From an uncultured Gammaproteobacteria bacterium (GTDB taxonomy: Bacteria; Pseudomonadota; Gammaproteobacteria; Arenicellales; CAJQKF01), in NCBI GenBank assembly GCA_905478855.1, contig CAJQKF010000058.1, positions 1 to 64,000 of the forward strand: a stretch of DNA of 64,000 nt, written 5' to 3'. The translations under genes and the position numbers were made by a program. Below are positions 48,880 to 58,536 of this stretch, in pieces; the first letter of the stretch is position 1, and the number at the start of each line of letters is the position of its first letter. Under the pieces are notes generated by a model. The model was given only the letters and a program-made list of their open reading frames with translations, searched no databases and was not told the DNA's origin.

Positions 48880-51606
48880 CTAGAGCGTTACTTTCTCCTC
48901 GACCATTTCGTACACTTCGATCTGATCACCCGCTTTAATATCGTTGTAGTTCTTGATTCCGATACCGCATTCAAAGCCACTGCGAACTTCTGCTGCATCT
49001 TCCTTAAAACGCTTAAGTGAATCAATTTTTCCATCGAATATCACAACGTTGTCACGCAATACGCGCACTGGCAAATGTCTTTTAACAACACCCTCTAGCA
49101 CGTAACAGCCTGCAACAGCGCCGATTTTCGCAACACGAAAGACATCACGAACAGAGATAAGTCCTACTGCACGCTCCTTAATAATGGGCTTCAACATGCC
49201 TGTCATTGAAGCCTTAATTTCATCAACCACATCGTAAATTACGTTGTAATAATGAACATCAATACTTTCGCTTTCGATCAAACGACGAGCCGCAGCATCA
49301 GCACGAACGTTAAACGCAATCACAATTGCTTCCGAAGCCATCGCCAAGTTCACGTCAGATTCGTTAATTCCGCCAACCATACCGTGTATAACTTTGACAC
49401 GAATATCATCGCGCGACAATTTTTCAAGGGACTCAGATAATGCTTCGACCGAGCCTTGTACATCTGCTTTAATAACAAGATTCAGTGTACGTACTTCACC
49501 CTCTTCCATCTGGGTAAACATACTTTCAAGTTTGGCTTTTTGCTGTCGGGCGAGCTTTATTTCCTTAAACTTACCTTGACGGTAAAGTGCAATTTCCCGA
49601 GCTTTACGCTCATCTGACACAATTAAAACATCATCCCCAGCAACAGGGACTCCAGACAACCCTTGAATTTCTACCGGATCAGAAGGGCCAGCAAATTTTA
49701 GAGGTTTCCCAGCAAAATCATTGAGCGCTCTAACTCGGCCACTCTCACGACCCGCCAAAATAGCATCACCTTTCTTCAGCTGTCCTGAGCGAACCAGAAT
49801 GGTTGCAACTGGACCACGACCACGATCCAAACGCGCTTCAACTACAACACCGCGCGCCGATCCGGTTGGATTTGCCTTCAACTCGAGCAATTCTGCTTGC
49901 AGAGAAACAGCATCCAATAATTCATCAATACCTTCGCCAGTATGAGCCGAAACAGGACACATTTGCGTATCACCACCCCATTCCTCAGGCACTACTTCGT
50001 AGTTTGTTAATTCCTGCTTAACCCGATCTAAATCAGATTCTTCACGATCCATTTTATTAACCGCAACAATAATTGGAACTTCGGCAGTACGAGCATGACG
50101 AATAGCTTCAATAGTCTGCGGTTTAACACCATCATCACCCGCTACAACCAGGATAACGATATCAGTCGCCTTTGCACCACGTGCTCGCATTGCTGAAAAC
50201 GCCTCGTGGCCGGGTGTATCTAGAAATGTAATCTCACCATGACTAGTCGACACTTTGTACGCGCCAATATGCTGGGTTATGCCACCCGCTTCTCCAGCTG
50301 CAACTTTCGCTTGTCGGATTTTATCTAGCAGTGATGTTTTACCATGGTCAACATGACCCATAACGGTAACCACCGGTCCGCGGGGAACTAGAGCACTAGC
50401 TGGATCATCAGCCAAACGCTCTTCAACTAACAAGGCTTCTGGATCGGATGCAGCAGAGGCCTTGGCCACGTGTCCCATTTCCTCGACAACAATTGAAGCG
50501 GTATCTTGATCAAGTATCTGATTAATGGTCACCATGGATCCCATTTCCATCATTTTCTTAATCAATTCAGCAGCCTTTACCGACATTGCTTGAGCTAATT
50601 CGGCAACGGTTATCGTTTCCGGGATACTAACCTCACGAATTACGGGTGCGGTTGGTCTCTCAAATGCATGCTGGTCAGATGTCGAGGATCTTACTGATCC
50701 AGGTTTCGCAACAGGCCTGCTTTTTCGTCGTCCACGTTTGTCCTTAGATACATGCAGTTCTTCGCGGTTATCACGGCCTTTGCCTTTTTTCTTTTTCTTG
50801 GTTTTTTCAGCGCGCTTACTAGCGTCGTCTTCGACAACCGGTTTCTTAACTTCAGCTGCGGCAGGCTTTGGAATAGGTTTAACAGCAACCTCTTCTTCTG
50901 CAGGCTTAGCTTCTCCGGATTGTTGTTGTGCTTGTATTTGAGTTTCTTCAGCAGAAGTCTCTGCAACTGGTTCAACTACAGGAATCGAATCATCTTCCAC
51001 CACAGACACGTCACTTGCCTTGTCTTCCAGCTGTTCTGGGGCATTGTCAGATGTGTGGTCCGAACTTTCAATAATTTCTTCTACTAATACTACAGGCTCT
51101 AAAACCACTGGAACTTCGACTTCTGTAGAAGGTGCCGTAACTTCAACATCCTCCACGACCTCATCCACAGTATCGACTAGGGCATGCTTAGCAATTGCCG
51201 CAGCCTCGGCAGCCACTTCCTTAGCTTCTGCGTCTGCTATTTCTTTTAGTCGTGCTTCATGTTTTTCACGTTCTTTACGCGCTTCCTCTTCAGCTTCTTC
51301 GACTAAGTCTGTTCGTTTAACAAACGTTCTACGCTTTCGAACCTCAACATGAACGGTATGAGCGGCTCCAGTTTTAGACGTTTGCTTTATCTCGCTTGTA
51401 GTTTTCCGCTTGAGAGTAACGCGCTTACGTTCTGCTGGCTGCGACGCTCCGCCCTTCAGAAAAGCCAACAGCTTTACTTTATCCTCGTCCGATAATACGT
51501 CGTCTACCGATCCGGCTTTGACACCCGCCGACCCAAGCTGCTCAAGCAGTCGCTCCGGAGCTACGCGGATTTGTTCCGCAAAATTCTTTATCGTGATGTC
51601 AGCCAT
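48880..51606 (-). CDS. infB: Translation initiation factor IF-2
   Basis: The 908-residue GTPase has an N-terminal IF2_N segment, then a long acidic and basic low-complexity region (about 80-310; Glu/Val/Ala and Lys runs) typical of gammaproteobacterial IF-2. The G domain has [26 protein letters not shown] and VAVNKMDRE. Domains 3-4, which bind initiator tRNA, follow at the C-terminus. The initiator tRNA gene itself heads this operon. Confidence 0.98.
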   Translation of the reverse strand: MADITIKNFAEQIRVAPERLLEQLGSAGVKAGSVDDVLSDEDKVKLLAFLKGGASQPAERKRVTLKRKTTSEIKQTSKTGAAHTVHVEVRKRRTFVKRTDLVEEAEEEARKEREKHEARLKEIADAEAKEVAAEAAAIAKHALVDTVDEVVEDVEVTAPSTEVEVPVVLEPVVLVEEIIESSDHTSDNAPEQLEDKASDVSVVEDDSIPVVEPVAETSAEETQIQAQQQSGEAKPAEEEVAVKPIPKPAAAEVKKPVVEDDASKRAEKTKKKKKGKGRDNREELHVSKDKRGRRKSRPVAKPGSVRSSTSDQHAFERPTAPVIREVSIPETITVAELAQAMSVKAAELIKKMMEMGSMVTINQILDQDTASIVVEEMGHVAKASAASDPEALLVEERLADDPASALVPRGPVVTVMGHVDHGKTSLLDKIRQAKVAAGEAGGITQHIGAYKVSTSHGEITFLDTPGHEAFSAMRARGAKATDIVILVVAGDDGVKPQTIEAIRHARTAEVPIIVAVNKMDREESDLDRVKQELTNYEVVPEEWGGDTQMCPVSAHTGEGIDELLDAVSLQAELLELKANPTGSARGVVVEARLDRGRGPVATILVRSGQLKKGDAILAGRESGRVRALNDFAGKPLKFAGPSDPVEIQGLSGVPVAGDDVLIVSDERKAREIALYRQGKFKEIKLARQQKAKLESMFTQMEEGEVRTLNLVIKADVQGSVEALSESLEKLSRDDIRVKVIHGMVGGINESDVNLAMASEAIVIAFNVRADAAARRLIESESIDVHYYNVIYDVVDEIKASMTGMLKPIIKERAVGLISVRDVFRVAKIGAVAGCYVLEGVVKRHLPVRVLRDNVVIFDGKIDSLKRFKEDAAEVRSGFECGIGIKNYNDIKAGDQIEVYEMVEEKVTL

Positions 51607-51615
51607 AAGATGTAC

Positions 51616-53100
51616 TTACTCTTCTGCGAACCAAGGTGCACGTGCAGTCATAATTAATCTGCCCGCACGCTCTTCGTCCATACCGGTTAATTCATTTAAT
51701 TCGTCAGACGCAAAATCTGCCAACTCTTCCATGGTACGTACACCTTTGGAAGCTAACATATGCGCAGTTTCTTCATCCATACCGTCCATAGTCAGTAAAT
51801 CCTCTGCAGGAGAATTTTCTTCCTCAGTTGCGATTGCTTGCGTTAATAATGAGTCCGAGGCGCGATTACGTAATTCATCTACCAACGACTCATCAAATTC
51901 TTCAATATCAAGAAGTTCCTGCCTGGGCACAAATGCAACTTCTTCAAGACTGGTAAACCCTTCTTGCACAAGAATCTCTGCGATATTTTCATCCACATCC
52001 AGAGTCTTTATTAGACGCGCACGCACTTCACCGGCTTCTTTCTCAGCCTTCTCAGCAGCGGCGCTGTCAGTCATAATATTGAGTTCCCACTTCGTAAGTT
52101 CCGAGGCCAGACGCACATTTTGCCCGCCGCGACCTATCGCCTGCGAGAGCTGACTCTCTTGAACGACTACATCCATACTATTGGAGTCCTCATCGAGAAT
52201 AATCGACTCAACAATTGCAGGAGCTAGGGAAGCAATGACGAACGTCGGCGAATCTTCCGAAAACGGAATAATATCAACGCGTTCACCAGCGATTTCATTT
52301 GAAACGCTTTGTACACGAGCACCTCGTATACCAACACAGGCACCCACCGGATCTATTTTTCGATCGTTAGAACGTACCGCTATTTTAGCCCGAATACCAG
52401 GATCACGCGCCGCCGCAAGAATATCTATAATTCCTTCACCAGCCTCAGGAACCTCTAATTGAAACAATTTTATCAACAACTCCGGACATACTCGGTCAAG
52501 CATCAGTTGTGGACCCCGAGATTCGGCACGAACGTCACATAAAATCGCTCGGATTCGATCACCTGGACGCAAAGCCTCACGTGCAATCATACGATTTCTT
52601 GGTAACGAGGCTTCAACACCACCTACATCTACAACAATATCACCACGATCCGTGCGTTTAACCGTACCAGACAACATTTCTCCAATGCGCGGCTCATATT
52701 CTTCGACAATTAAGCGACGCTCTGCTTCTCGAACTTTTTGATGAATGACCTGCTTTGCCGCCTGAGCGGCAATACGACCAAACTCCACGGCTTCCATAGC
52801 TTCTTCAATAAACTGGCCAACCTCAATTTCTGCAGATTTCTCACGGGCATCTTGCAGATTAATTTGACGCGAAGGAAACTCTACGTCTTCGTCGTCTTCG
52901 ATAACCAACCACTGTCGAAAGGTATCGTAATCGCCAGTAGTGCGCTGAATATTAACTCGAGCTTCTATATCCTCACGATGACGTTTGCGCGTAGCGGTAG
53001 CCAAAGCAGCCTCTATTGCTTCAAAAATCACGTCTTTTTCTAGTCCCTTTTCACGAGACACAACGTCTGCCATCAGCAGGATTTCGCTATTACTTATCAC
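51616..53100 (-). CDS. nusA: Transcription termination/antitermination protein NusA
   Basis: This 494-residue protein has an N-terminal RNAP-binding domain, an S1 domain (GEMLSGTVKRTDRGDIVVDVGG), KH domains (VGACVGIRGARVQSVSNEIAGERVDI; AIGRGGQNVRLASELTKWELNI) and two C-terminal acidic repeats. The start is GTG. It probably controls its own operon through the terminators after metY. Nine bases separate it from infB. Confidence 0.97.
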   Translation of the reverse strand: MISNSEILLMADVVSREKGLEKDVIFEAIEAALATATRKRHREDIEARVNIQRTTGDYDTFRQWLVIEDDEDVEFPSRQINLQDAREKSAEIEVGQFIEEAMEAVEFGRIAAQAAKQVIHQKVREAERRLIVEEYEPRIGEMLSGTVKRTDRGDIVVDVGGVEASLPRNRMIAREALRPGDRIRAILCDVRAESRGPQLMLDRVCPELLIKLFQLEVPEAGEGIIDILAAARDPGIRAKIAVRSNDRKIDPVGACVGIRGARVQSVSNEIAGERVDIIPFSEDSPTFVIASLAPAIVESIILDEDSNSMDVVVQESQLSQAIGRGGQNVRLASELTKWELNIMTDSAAAEKAEKEAGEVRARLIKTLDVDENIAEILVQEGFTSLEEVAFVPRQELLDIEEFDESLVDELRNRASDSLLTQAIATEEENSPAEDLLTMDGMDEETAHMLASKGVRTMEELADFASDELNELTGMDEERAGRLIMTARAPWFAEE

Positions 53101-53125
53101 CGTAATTTACCCTTCACTTAATCTC

Positions 53126-53593
53126 TTATACTTCCGCGTTATTAAACAGCGGTGCTAATTTTGCAGTATCCATCTCGGCATAACCAAGCTCATACGCCTC
53201 ACCGTCCACATCAACCACAACTCCCGTGTCATCAGCGTCTGTTAACACGCCGGTTACACGTTTACGCCCTAGGTGATGCTGCGTTAACTTAATTTTCACG
53301 CGCTCGCCTACAAAACGAATAAAATGCTCCGTTTTCACCAAAGGTCGTTCCAGCCCTGGTGACGACACCTCCAAATGATACTGACCCGATATAGGGTCTT
53401 CCACATCGAGCTCCGCACTCACTTGTCGGCTCACCGATTCACAATCTTCCAGCATTACACCGCCCGGTGCGTCAATAAACAATCGTAATGTTTTCGACCC
53501 ACCACCTGCTATTTCTATCAACACCAGCTCAAAACCGAGCGCCTCAACTACCGGCTCTAGAAGTTTTCGTAGCTCTTGCGAATCGCCTAACAT
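53126..53593 (-). CDS. rimP: Ribosome maturation factor RimP
   Basis: The 155-residue protein starts at the ATG giving MLGDSQELRKLLEPVVEALG. Longer in-frame starts would read through the terminator hairpin and are rejected. LFIDAPGGVMLEDCESVSRQVSAEL and YHLEVSSPGLERPL are family signatures. It aids 30S assembly and is the first protein gene of the nusA operon. Confidence 0.96.
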   Translation of the reverse strand: MLGDSQELRKLLEPVVEALGFELVLIEIAGGGSKTLRLFIDAPGGVMLEDCESVSRQVSAELDVEDPISGQYHLEVSSPGLERPLVKTEHFIRFVGERVKIKLTQHHLGRKRVTGVLTDADDTGVVVDVDGEAYELGYAEMDTAKLAPLFNNAEV

Positions 53594-53612
53594 TTTATAC
53601 AAGCCCAAAAAA

Positions 53613-53642
53613 ACGGGTAAAAGCGATCCTCTGCTTACCCGT
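53613..53642 (-). terminator. Second terminator-like hairpin in the nusA operon leader
   Basis: On the minus strand the stem ACGGGTAA / TTACCCGT, extended by a small bulge, is followed by seven T just 20 bp before the rimP start. It looks like an attenuator through which transcription must read to express rimP-nusA-infB. Confidence 0.75.
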
Positions 53643-53653
53643 GCAAAAAACAA

Positions 53654-53671
53654 ACCCCGCATCCGCGGGGT
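53654..53671 (-). terminator. Terminator after the initiator tRNA
   Basis: The 7-bp stem ACCCCGC / GCGGGGT has a four-base loop and is followed on the minus strand by TTTGTTTTTTG. It starts about 20 bp downstream of the tRNA CCA end. Confidence 0.85.
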
Positions 53672-53690
53672 CATACAAACAAAAAATCTT

Positions 53691-53767
<77 letters not shown>

Positions 53768-53779
53768 ATCGGGATCCGA

Positions 53780-53808
53780 ATTATAGGGAAAACAATCGGA
53801 TAGAGCAA
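53780..53808 (-). promoter_or_regulatory. Sigma-70 promoter of the metY-rimP-nusA operon
   Basis: On the minus strand TTGCTC (53808-53803), a 17-bp spacer and a perfect TATAAT (53785-53780) lie 12 bp before the tRNA 5' end. This is the only strong promoter visible ahead of the operon. Confidence 0.8.
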
Positions 53809-53977
53809 CATACTTTGTAACTTATTTTACTATTAGATGGAATAAATCGAAGCCAATTATAAAATCATGTCTCCATTAAACGTTCGGATTAAGTTAATAT
53901 TGGTCCTTCCCCGGAAGAACTGCCTATATAGAAACTGGATAATTCCCAAACTCTCAATTACTCGTAGAAACATTTCC

Positions 53978-55315
53978 TTGAAACAAACCCGTTCAAATAT
54001 CGACCTTGCACTGGACGCAAAATGGATCGTTACCGTCAATCCCCAACAAAGTGTACTCACCGATCATGTGGTTTTAGTAAACCACGGACGAATTATCGAT
54101 ATTGTTGATCGTTCAACAGCAAAAAGCAACTTCACGATCGAAAGCTGGGTGACCTTAGATAGACATGTATTGATGCCAGGTCTAGTAAATGCGCATACTC
54201 ATTCAGCAATGTCACTATTACGGGGCTTTGCAGACGACCTACCCCTTATGGAATGGCTTGAAAAACATATCTGGCCAGCAGAATCGACCTTTGTTGATGA
54301 GCAATTTATGGAAGATGGGGCGAATCTTGCAATACTTGAGATGCTACGGGGAGGAACAACCTGTTTCAATGATATGTATTTTTTCCCTAATGTTGTTGCT
54401 GATTGCGTTAAGCACTCCGGAATTCGTGCAAATATCGGAATGATAGTACTTGAGAACCCTACAGCATGGGCAAACGACAGCAATGAATACCTGCAAAAGG
54501 GATTGTTGCTACACGATCAATTGCGATTAGAAGATCGGTTAACGACAAGTTTCGCACCGCACGCACCCTACACCGTTGAAGATAACTCACTAAAGCGCAT
54601 TCAAACCCTAGCCGATGAGTTGGATATTCAAATACATATGCATATTCATGAAACAGCATTCGAAGTTAAGTCGTCAGTAGATAGATTTGGCTGTCGCCCT
54701 TTGGAACGATTAGCTCAATTAGGGTTGGCTACGCCGAGATTGCAGGCCGTGCATATGACACAGCTATTAGATGAAGAGATTGACTTCTGCGCTGAGCAAG
54801 GGATTCATGTTATTCATTGCCCGCATTCGAATCTCAAGTTATCCAGTGGGTTTTCACCCATTAGCAAATTAATCGAACGCGGCGTTAACGTTGCCTTAGG
54901 AACAGATGGCGCGGCCAGTAATAACGATTTGGATATGTTTGAAGAAATGCGCACTGCAGCATTATTATCTAAAGGCGTATCGGAATTACCCACCTCAATT
55001 CCAGCATCTAAAGCGTTGGAAATGGCCACTATTAACGGCGCGCGTGCATTAGGCCTTGAAGACGAAATAGGCACTATTGAGGCAGGAAAATGGGCGGATC
55101 TAATCGCAGTAGATATGGAACATCCCCGCAGCCAGCCTGTATTTGATCCCGTTGCCCAATTAGTTTACAGCGTCTCCGCTGATCAGGTAACAGATGTTTG
55201 GGTTGCAGGGAAACAGCTGCTAAGCAACCAACGTCCTGTTACATTGGATCCTACTCGCATTTTCCAACAAGCAAACGTCTGGCGCGATCGCCTGCAAAGC
55301 ACTACCGAGAATTAA
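53978..55315 (+). CDS. mtaD: Amidohydrolase: 5'-methylthioadenosine/S-adenosylhomocysteine deaminase type
   Basis: This metal-dependent deaminase of the TRZ/ATZ group has about 445 residues from a TTG giving MKQTRSNIDLALDAKWIV. An ATG 111 bp upstream is open, but the extra stretch is basic, hydrophobic and unlike the family. Metal-site motifs are MPGLVNAHTHSAMSLLRG, QIHMHIHETAFE, the His in VIHCPHSNLKLSSG and LGTDGAASNNDLDM. It likely deaminates MTA or SAH. ubiG, encoding a SAM-dependent enzyme that produces SAH, follows two bases after its stop. Confidence 0.9.
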   Translation: MKQTRSNIDLALDAKWIVTVNPQQSVLTDHVVLVNHGRIIDIVDRSTAKSNFTIESWVTLDRHVLMPGLVNAHTHSAMSLLRGFADDLPLMEWLEKHIWPAESTFVDEQFMEDGANLAILEMLRGGTTCFNDMYFFPNVVADCVKHSGIRANIGMIVLENPTAWANDSNEYLQKGLLLHDQLRLEDRLTTSFAPHAPYTVEDNSLKRIQTLADELDIQIHMHIHETAFEVKSSVDRFGCRPLERLAQLGLATPRLQAVHMTQLLDEEIDFCAEQGIHVIHCPHSNLKLSSGFSPISKLIERGVNVALGTDGAASNNDLDMFEEMRTAALLSKGVSELPTSIPASKALEMATINGARALGLEDEIGTIEAGKWADLIAVDMEHPRSQPVFDPVAQLVYSVSADQVTDVWVAGKQLLSNQRPVTLDPTRIFQQANVWRDRLQSTTEN

Positions 55316-55317
55316 TA

Positions 55318-56016
55318 ATGTCTAATGTCGACCCACATGAAATCGAAAAATTTGAATCAGTAGCGAGTCGTTGGTGGGATCCCGAAAGCGAGTTTAAACC
55401 GCTACATGATATGAATCCTGTGCGTCTTAGCTACATCTGCAGTAAAACTCAACTCAAGGACAAACATATTCTCGATATTGGTTGCGGTGGCGGAATCTTG
55501 ACAGAATCCATGGCACCCTTCGGTGCAAGCACCACTGGCATAGACTTGGGTAAAACTCCACTTATTGTCGCTCAACTACATGCCGCGGAGTCCAAACTTG
55601 ATATAAACTACCAACAAATTAGCGCCGAAGAATTGGCTAGTGCACGACCAAACGAGTTTTCCGTTGTTACTTGTATGGAGATGCTTGAACACGTGCCGGA
55701 CCCAGCCGCTATCGTAAAGGCCTGCTCAGATTTAGCAAAACCTGGGGCCGATATTTTCTTTTCAACTATTAGTAGAACTCCAAAGGCGTGGTTGGCGGCC
55801 ATTGTCGGGGCGGAATATGTGCTTAATCTGCTGCCAAAGGGGACACATGAATTTAAGAAGTTTATTCGTCCATCAGAACTTTCAAATTGGTGTCGGAAAG
55901 CCAATTTAGACGTTAAGGAAATTACTGGCATCCACTACAACCCATTTGCAAAAACATTTAAAATCGGACCGGGAGTGGATATCAACTACATCATTCATTG
56001 CCAGAAATCTCACTAA
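55318..56016 (+). CDS. ubiG: Ubiquinone biosynthesis O-methyltransferase
   Basis: The 232-residue protein starts at the ATG giving MSNVDPHEIEKFE. The SAM-binding glycine loop is ILDIGCGGGILTESMAPFGA, and FESVASRWWDPESEFKPLHDMNPVRL is a UbiG/Coq3 signature. It performs both O-methylations of ubiquinone. The cluster mtaD-ubiG-gph is frequent in gammaproteobacteria. Confidence 0.96.
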   Translation: MSNVDPHEIEKFESVASRWWDPESEFKPLHDMNPVRLSYICSKTQLKDKHILDIGCGGGILTESMAPFGASTTGIDLGKTPLIVAQLHAAESKLDINYQQISAEELASARPNEFSVVTCMEMLEHVPDPAAIVKACSDLAKPGADIFFSTISRTPKAWLAAIVGAEYVLNLLPKGTHEFKKFIRPSELSNWCRKANLDVKEITGIHYNPFAKTFKIGPGVDINYIIHCQKSH

Positions 56017-56030
56017 GCTGCTATCCAATA

Positions 56031-56690
56031 ATGTTTGAAACAGTTCTATTTGACCTTGATGGCACGCTCGTCGATTCCGCGCCCGACTTATGTCTAGCTT
56101 TGAATACAGTTCTAGCGGAACACAATCGGCCCTTAGTTTCATTAGACGCCATAAGACCTTGGGTATCGAGAGGTACGCCAGCAATGATCAAAATAGGATT
56201 CGGGGTCAATAGCCAAGATTCCCAGTTTGAAATACTACGCCAGCAATTTCTGAACGCATACGGGGATAATTTATGCGTTGAAAGTCGCCTTTTCGATGGT
56301 ATTGAGAAGTTAATTCGCCACCTAGGAGATAGCAATATCCCGTGGGGTATTGTGACAAATAAACCAGCACGATATACCGATCCACTCGTCGACTTACTGC
56401 AGTTTCCGAACTCACCAGGAACAATCATTTCGGGAGATACCCTAACTCAAAAAAAACCCGATCCTGCTCCTCTCATACTTGCTTGCGAAAATCTCGGTAG
56501 AACTACCAATAGTACAGTCTATGTTGGCGACGACAGACGAGATATTAGGGCTGGAATCGCCGCAGGGATGCATACCATCGCAGTTGGATATGGATACACA
56601 CCGCCGGACGAAGACTTCCATCAATGGGGAGCAGATAATCATGCAACAAGCGTCAAAGAGCTTACGCAATTACTCACACCTAATAACTAA
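56031..56690 (+). CDS. gph: Phosphoglycolate phosphatase
   Basis: The 219-residue HAD phosphatase starts at the ATG giving MFETVLFDLDGTLVDSAPD (motif I). The Lys motif is in LTQKKPDPAPLI, and motif IV is VGDDRRDIRAG. It hydrolyses 2-phosphoglycolate; other HAD substrates are possible. It lies 14 bp after ubiG. Confidence 0.9.
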   Translation: MFETVLFDLDGTLVDSAPDLCLALNTVLAEHNRPLVSLDAIRPWVSRGTPAMIKIGFGVNSQDSQFEILRQQFLNAYGDNLCVESRLFDGIEKLIRHLGDSNIPWGIVTNKPARYTDPLVDLLQFPNSPGTIISGDTLTQKKPDPAPLILACENLGRTTNSTVYVGDDRRDIRAGIAAGMHTIAVGYGYTPPDEDFHQWGADNHATSVKELTQLLTPNN

Positions 56691-56785
56691 AACTTTTTAC
56701 GCAAGTAATTTTATATAACGGCCTTAAGTTCTGATCATTACCTTTATACAAACACATACCACTTGTCGATGTTCAATTTAAATCA

Positions 56786-56809
56786 ATTGACGTTTACGTA
56801 AACGTCAAT
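56786..56809. promoter_or_regulatory. Perfect 24-bp palindrome, LiuR-like operator
   Basis: Each arm is ATTGACGTTTAC or its reverse complement, meeting at a central ACGT. Its left end doubles as a -35 box (TTGACG, 56787-56792), and TATTCT (56811-56816) lies 18 bp further on as a -10. MerR-family activators such as LiuR bind in that spacer, and the ACGTwwACGT core matches LiuR sites as I remember them. The site is 37 bp before the thioesterase/isovaleryl-CoA dehydrogenase genes. No liuR gene lies in the window. Confidence 0.65.
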
Positions 56810-56846
56810 ATATTCTTATATCCTGAATGTTTACTATTGAAGAGAA

Positions 56847-57299
56847 ATGACCGAATTACGCACTCAAAACGACGACTATGTGAATGTAGTTAAAGATAGT
56901 TTTAGCAAACAAACCATTATGCATTTGATAGGTGCCGAACTGGTTGACGTTACTCCAGGATTTTGCAGCATAGAGTTATGCCATCGAGAAGATCTTTGCC
57001 AACAGGATGGCTTCTTTCACGCGGGTGTCATCAGCATTATTGCAGATTCAGCAGGTGGATATGCGGCATTCAGCTTAATGCGCCCCAACAGTCGGGTACT
57101 AACTGTTGAATTCAAAATTAACCTGTTGAGACCCGCTGCCGGACACTCCATTTTCGCCAAAGGTGAAGTTATACGCGCGGGTAAAAACCTTTCGTTCACA
57201 GAAGTAAAAGTTTATGTCCGTAACAGTAATAAGAATACACTCTGTGCAAACATGACACAGACCCTCGCTTGTGTTGATGACACCATTAAATCAGCATAA
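56847..57299 (+). CDS. PaaI-family thioesterase
   Basis: This 150-residue hot-dog thioesterase has the family pattern [25 protein letters not shown], with the catalytic Asp in ADSAGG, then [22 protein letters not shown]. It should hydrolyse a short or phenyl-acyl-CoA and may release CoA when intermediates accumulate. It is the first gene after the LiuR-like operator, and the dehydrogenase gene starts 28 bp after its stop. Confidence 0.9.
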   Translation: MTELRTQNDDYVNVVKDSFSKQTIMHLIGAELVDVTPGFCSIELCHREDLCQQDGFFHAGVISIIADSAGGYAAFSLMRPNSRVLTVEFKINLLRPAAGHSIFAKGEVIRAGKNLSFTEVKVYVRNSNKNTLCANMTQTLACVDDTIKSA

Positions 57300-57327
57300 A
57301 CCTTCACTAATAAAAAACTCTTTCGCC

Positions 57328-58497
57328 ATGAAAACTAATTATCCTTCGTTATGCTTTGGCCTTAATGAATCTGAGCAAATGTTGCAAGACACAGTAGTGA
57401 GTTTTGCGTCTACGGAAATAGCACCACGAGCTAATGATATAGATAGAAACAATGACTTCCCATCAGATTTATGGCAAAAGATGGGTTCACTTGGCTTGCT
57501 GGGTGTCACCGTTGAAGAACAATATGGTGGCAGCGAAATGAGCTATCTTGCACACACTATAGCGATGGAAGAAATCAGTCGAGCATCTGCGTCAGTGGGA
57601 CTTTCTTACGGTGCTCACTCGAATTTATGTGTAAATCAAATTCGAAGAAACGGAAATCATGATCAAAAACAACGCTATTTGCCCAAGCTAATTAGCGGCG
57701 AGCATATAGGTGCTCTGGCAATGAGCGAGTCAGGCTCAGGGTCCGATGTTATAAGTATGGAGTTAAATGCCACTAAAACGAACGATGGATACGTACTGAA
57801 CGGTACCAAAATGTGGATCACTAATGGTCCCGACGCAGACACCCTAGTCGTGTATGCAAAAACTGATGCAGACGCCGGCTCCCGAGGCATTAGTGCTTTT
57901 ATTGTCGAGAAAAACTTTCCAGGGTTCACAACCTCGCCAAAACTCGACAAATTAGGAATGCGTGGATCAAATACGGCTGAACTTGTTTTCGAAAACTGTC
58001 TAATTCCAGATGAAAACCTGTTAGGTGATATGAATCACGGCGTCGAAGTGCTTATGAGCGGTTTAGACTATGAGCGGGTTGTGTTATCTGGTGGTCCACT
58101 CGGAATCATGCAGGCTTGCATGGATGTTGTCGTCCCTTATGTACATGAACGAAAACAATTTGGAAAAGCGATAGGTGAGTTTCAATTGATGCAAGGCAAA
58201 CTTGCCGATATGTACACAACGTTGAATGCCTGCCGTGCCTATGTTTATACAGTTGCCAAAGCATGCGATAACGGACAATCAAGCAGAAAAGATGCGGCAG
58301 GTGCAATTCTTTATTCGGCAGAGCGTGCGACAAGCATGGCACTAGATGCCATTCAAATTCTGGGCGGCAATGGCTACACTAATGATTATCCCGCGGGCAG
58401 GTTACTGCGTGATGCCAAACTTTATGAAATCGGCGCAGGAACCAGTGAAATCCGCCGCATGCTCATTGGCCGTGAGCTATTTAAAGAATCCATCTAA
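57328..58497 (+). CDS. liuA: Isovaleryl-CoA dehydrogenase-type acyl-CoA dehydrogenase
   Basis: This FAD enzyme has 389 residues from the ATG giving [12 protein letters not shown]; an earlier start lies inside the thioesterase gene. The IVD catalytic Glu is Glu249 in [15 protein letters not shown]. The MCAD position reads [10 protein letters not shown], as in IVD, and [27 protein letters not shown] and [13 protein letters not shown] are typical. It oxidises isovaleryl-CoA in leucine breakdown, or a related branched acyl-CoA. The liuBCDE partners are not present here. Confidence 0.9.
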   Translation: MKTNYPSLCFGLNESEQMLQDTVVSFASTEIAPRANDIDRNNDFPSDLWQKMGSLGLLGVTVEEQYGGSEMSYLAHTIAMEEISRASASVGLSYGAHSNLCVNQIRRNGNHDQKQRYLPKLISGEHIGALAMSESGSGSDVISMELNATKTNDGYVLNGTKMWITNGPDADTLVVYAKTDADAGSRGISAFIVEKNFPGFTTSPKLDKLGMRGSNTAELVFENCLIPDENLLGDMNHGVEVLMSGLDYERVVLSGGPLGIMQACMDVVVPYVHERKQFGKAIGEFQLMQGKLADMYTTLNACRAYVYTVAKACDNGQSSRKDAAGAILYSAERATSMALDAIQILGGNGYTNDYPAGRLLRDAKLYEIGAGTSEIRRMLIGRELFKESI

Positions 58498-58536
58498 ACA
58501 CAAACTTTACTCAACCATATCGAATTTACCGTAAAT

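Noticed and set aside
51410-52153. A 247-residue open frame on the plus strand, antisense to infB and nusA
   Set aside because: It is Ser/Arg/Ala-rich, a mirror of the Glu/Ala codons of the two highly conserved genes on the other strand, and has no family-like motifs.
53594-53674. N-terminal extension of rimP by 27 residues
   Set aside because: It would be translated from the terminator hairpins after metY; the usual family start is at 53593.
53867-53977. ATG start of the mtaD-like gene 37 residues earlier
   Set aside because: The extra segment is basic and hydrophobic without resemblance to the family; the family begins about where the TTG start lies. This is a preference, not a proof.
55198-55317. 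N-terminal extensions of ubiG, and likewise of gph, queG and the IVD-type gene
   Set aside because: Each extension lies in the 3' or 5' coding part of a neighbour and precedes a start codon that matches the family start exactly.
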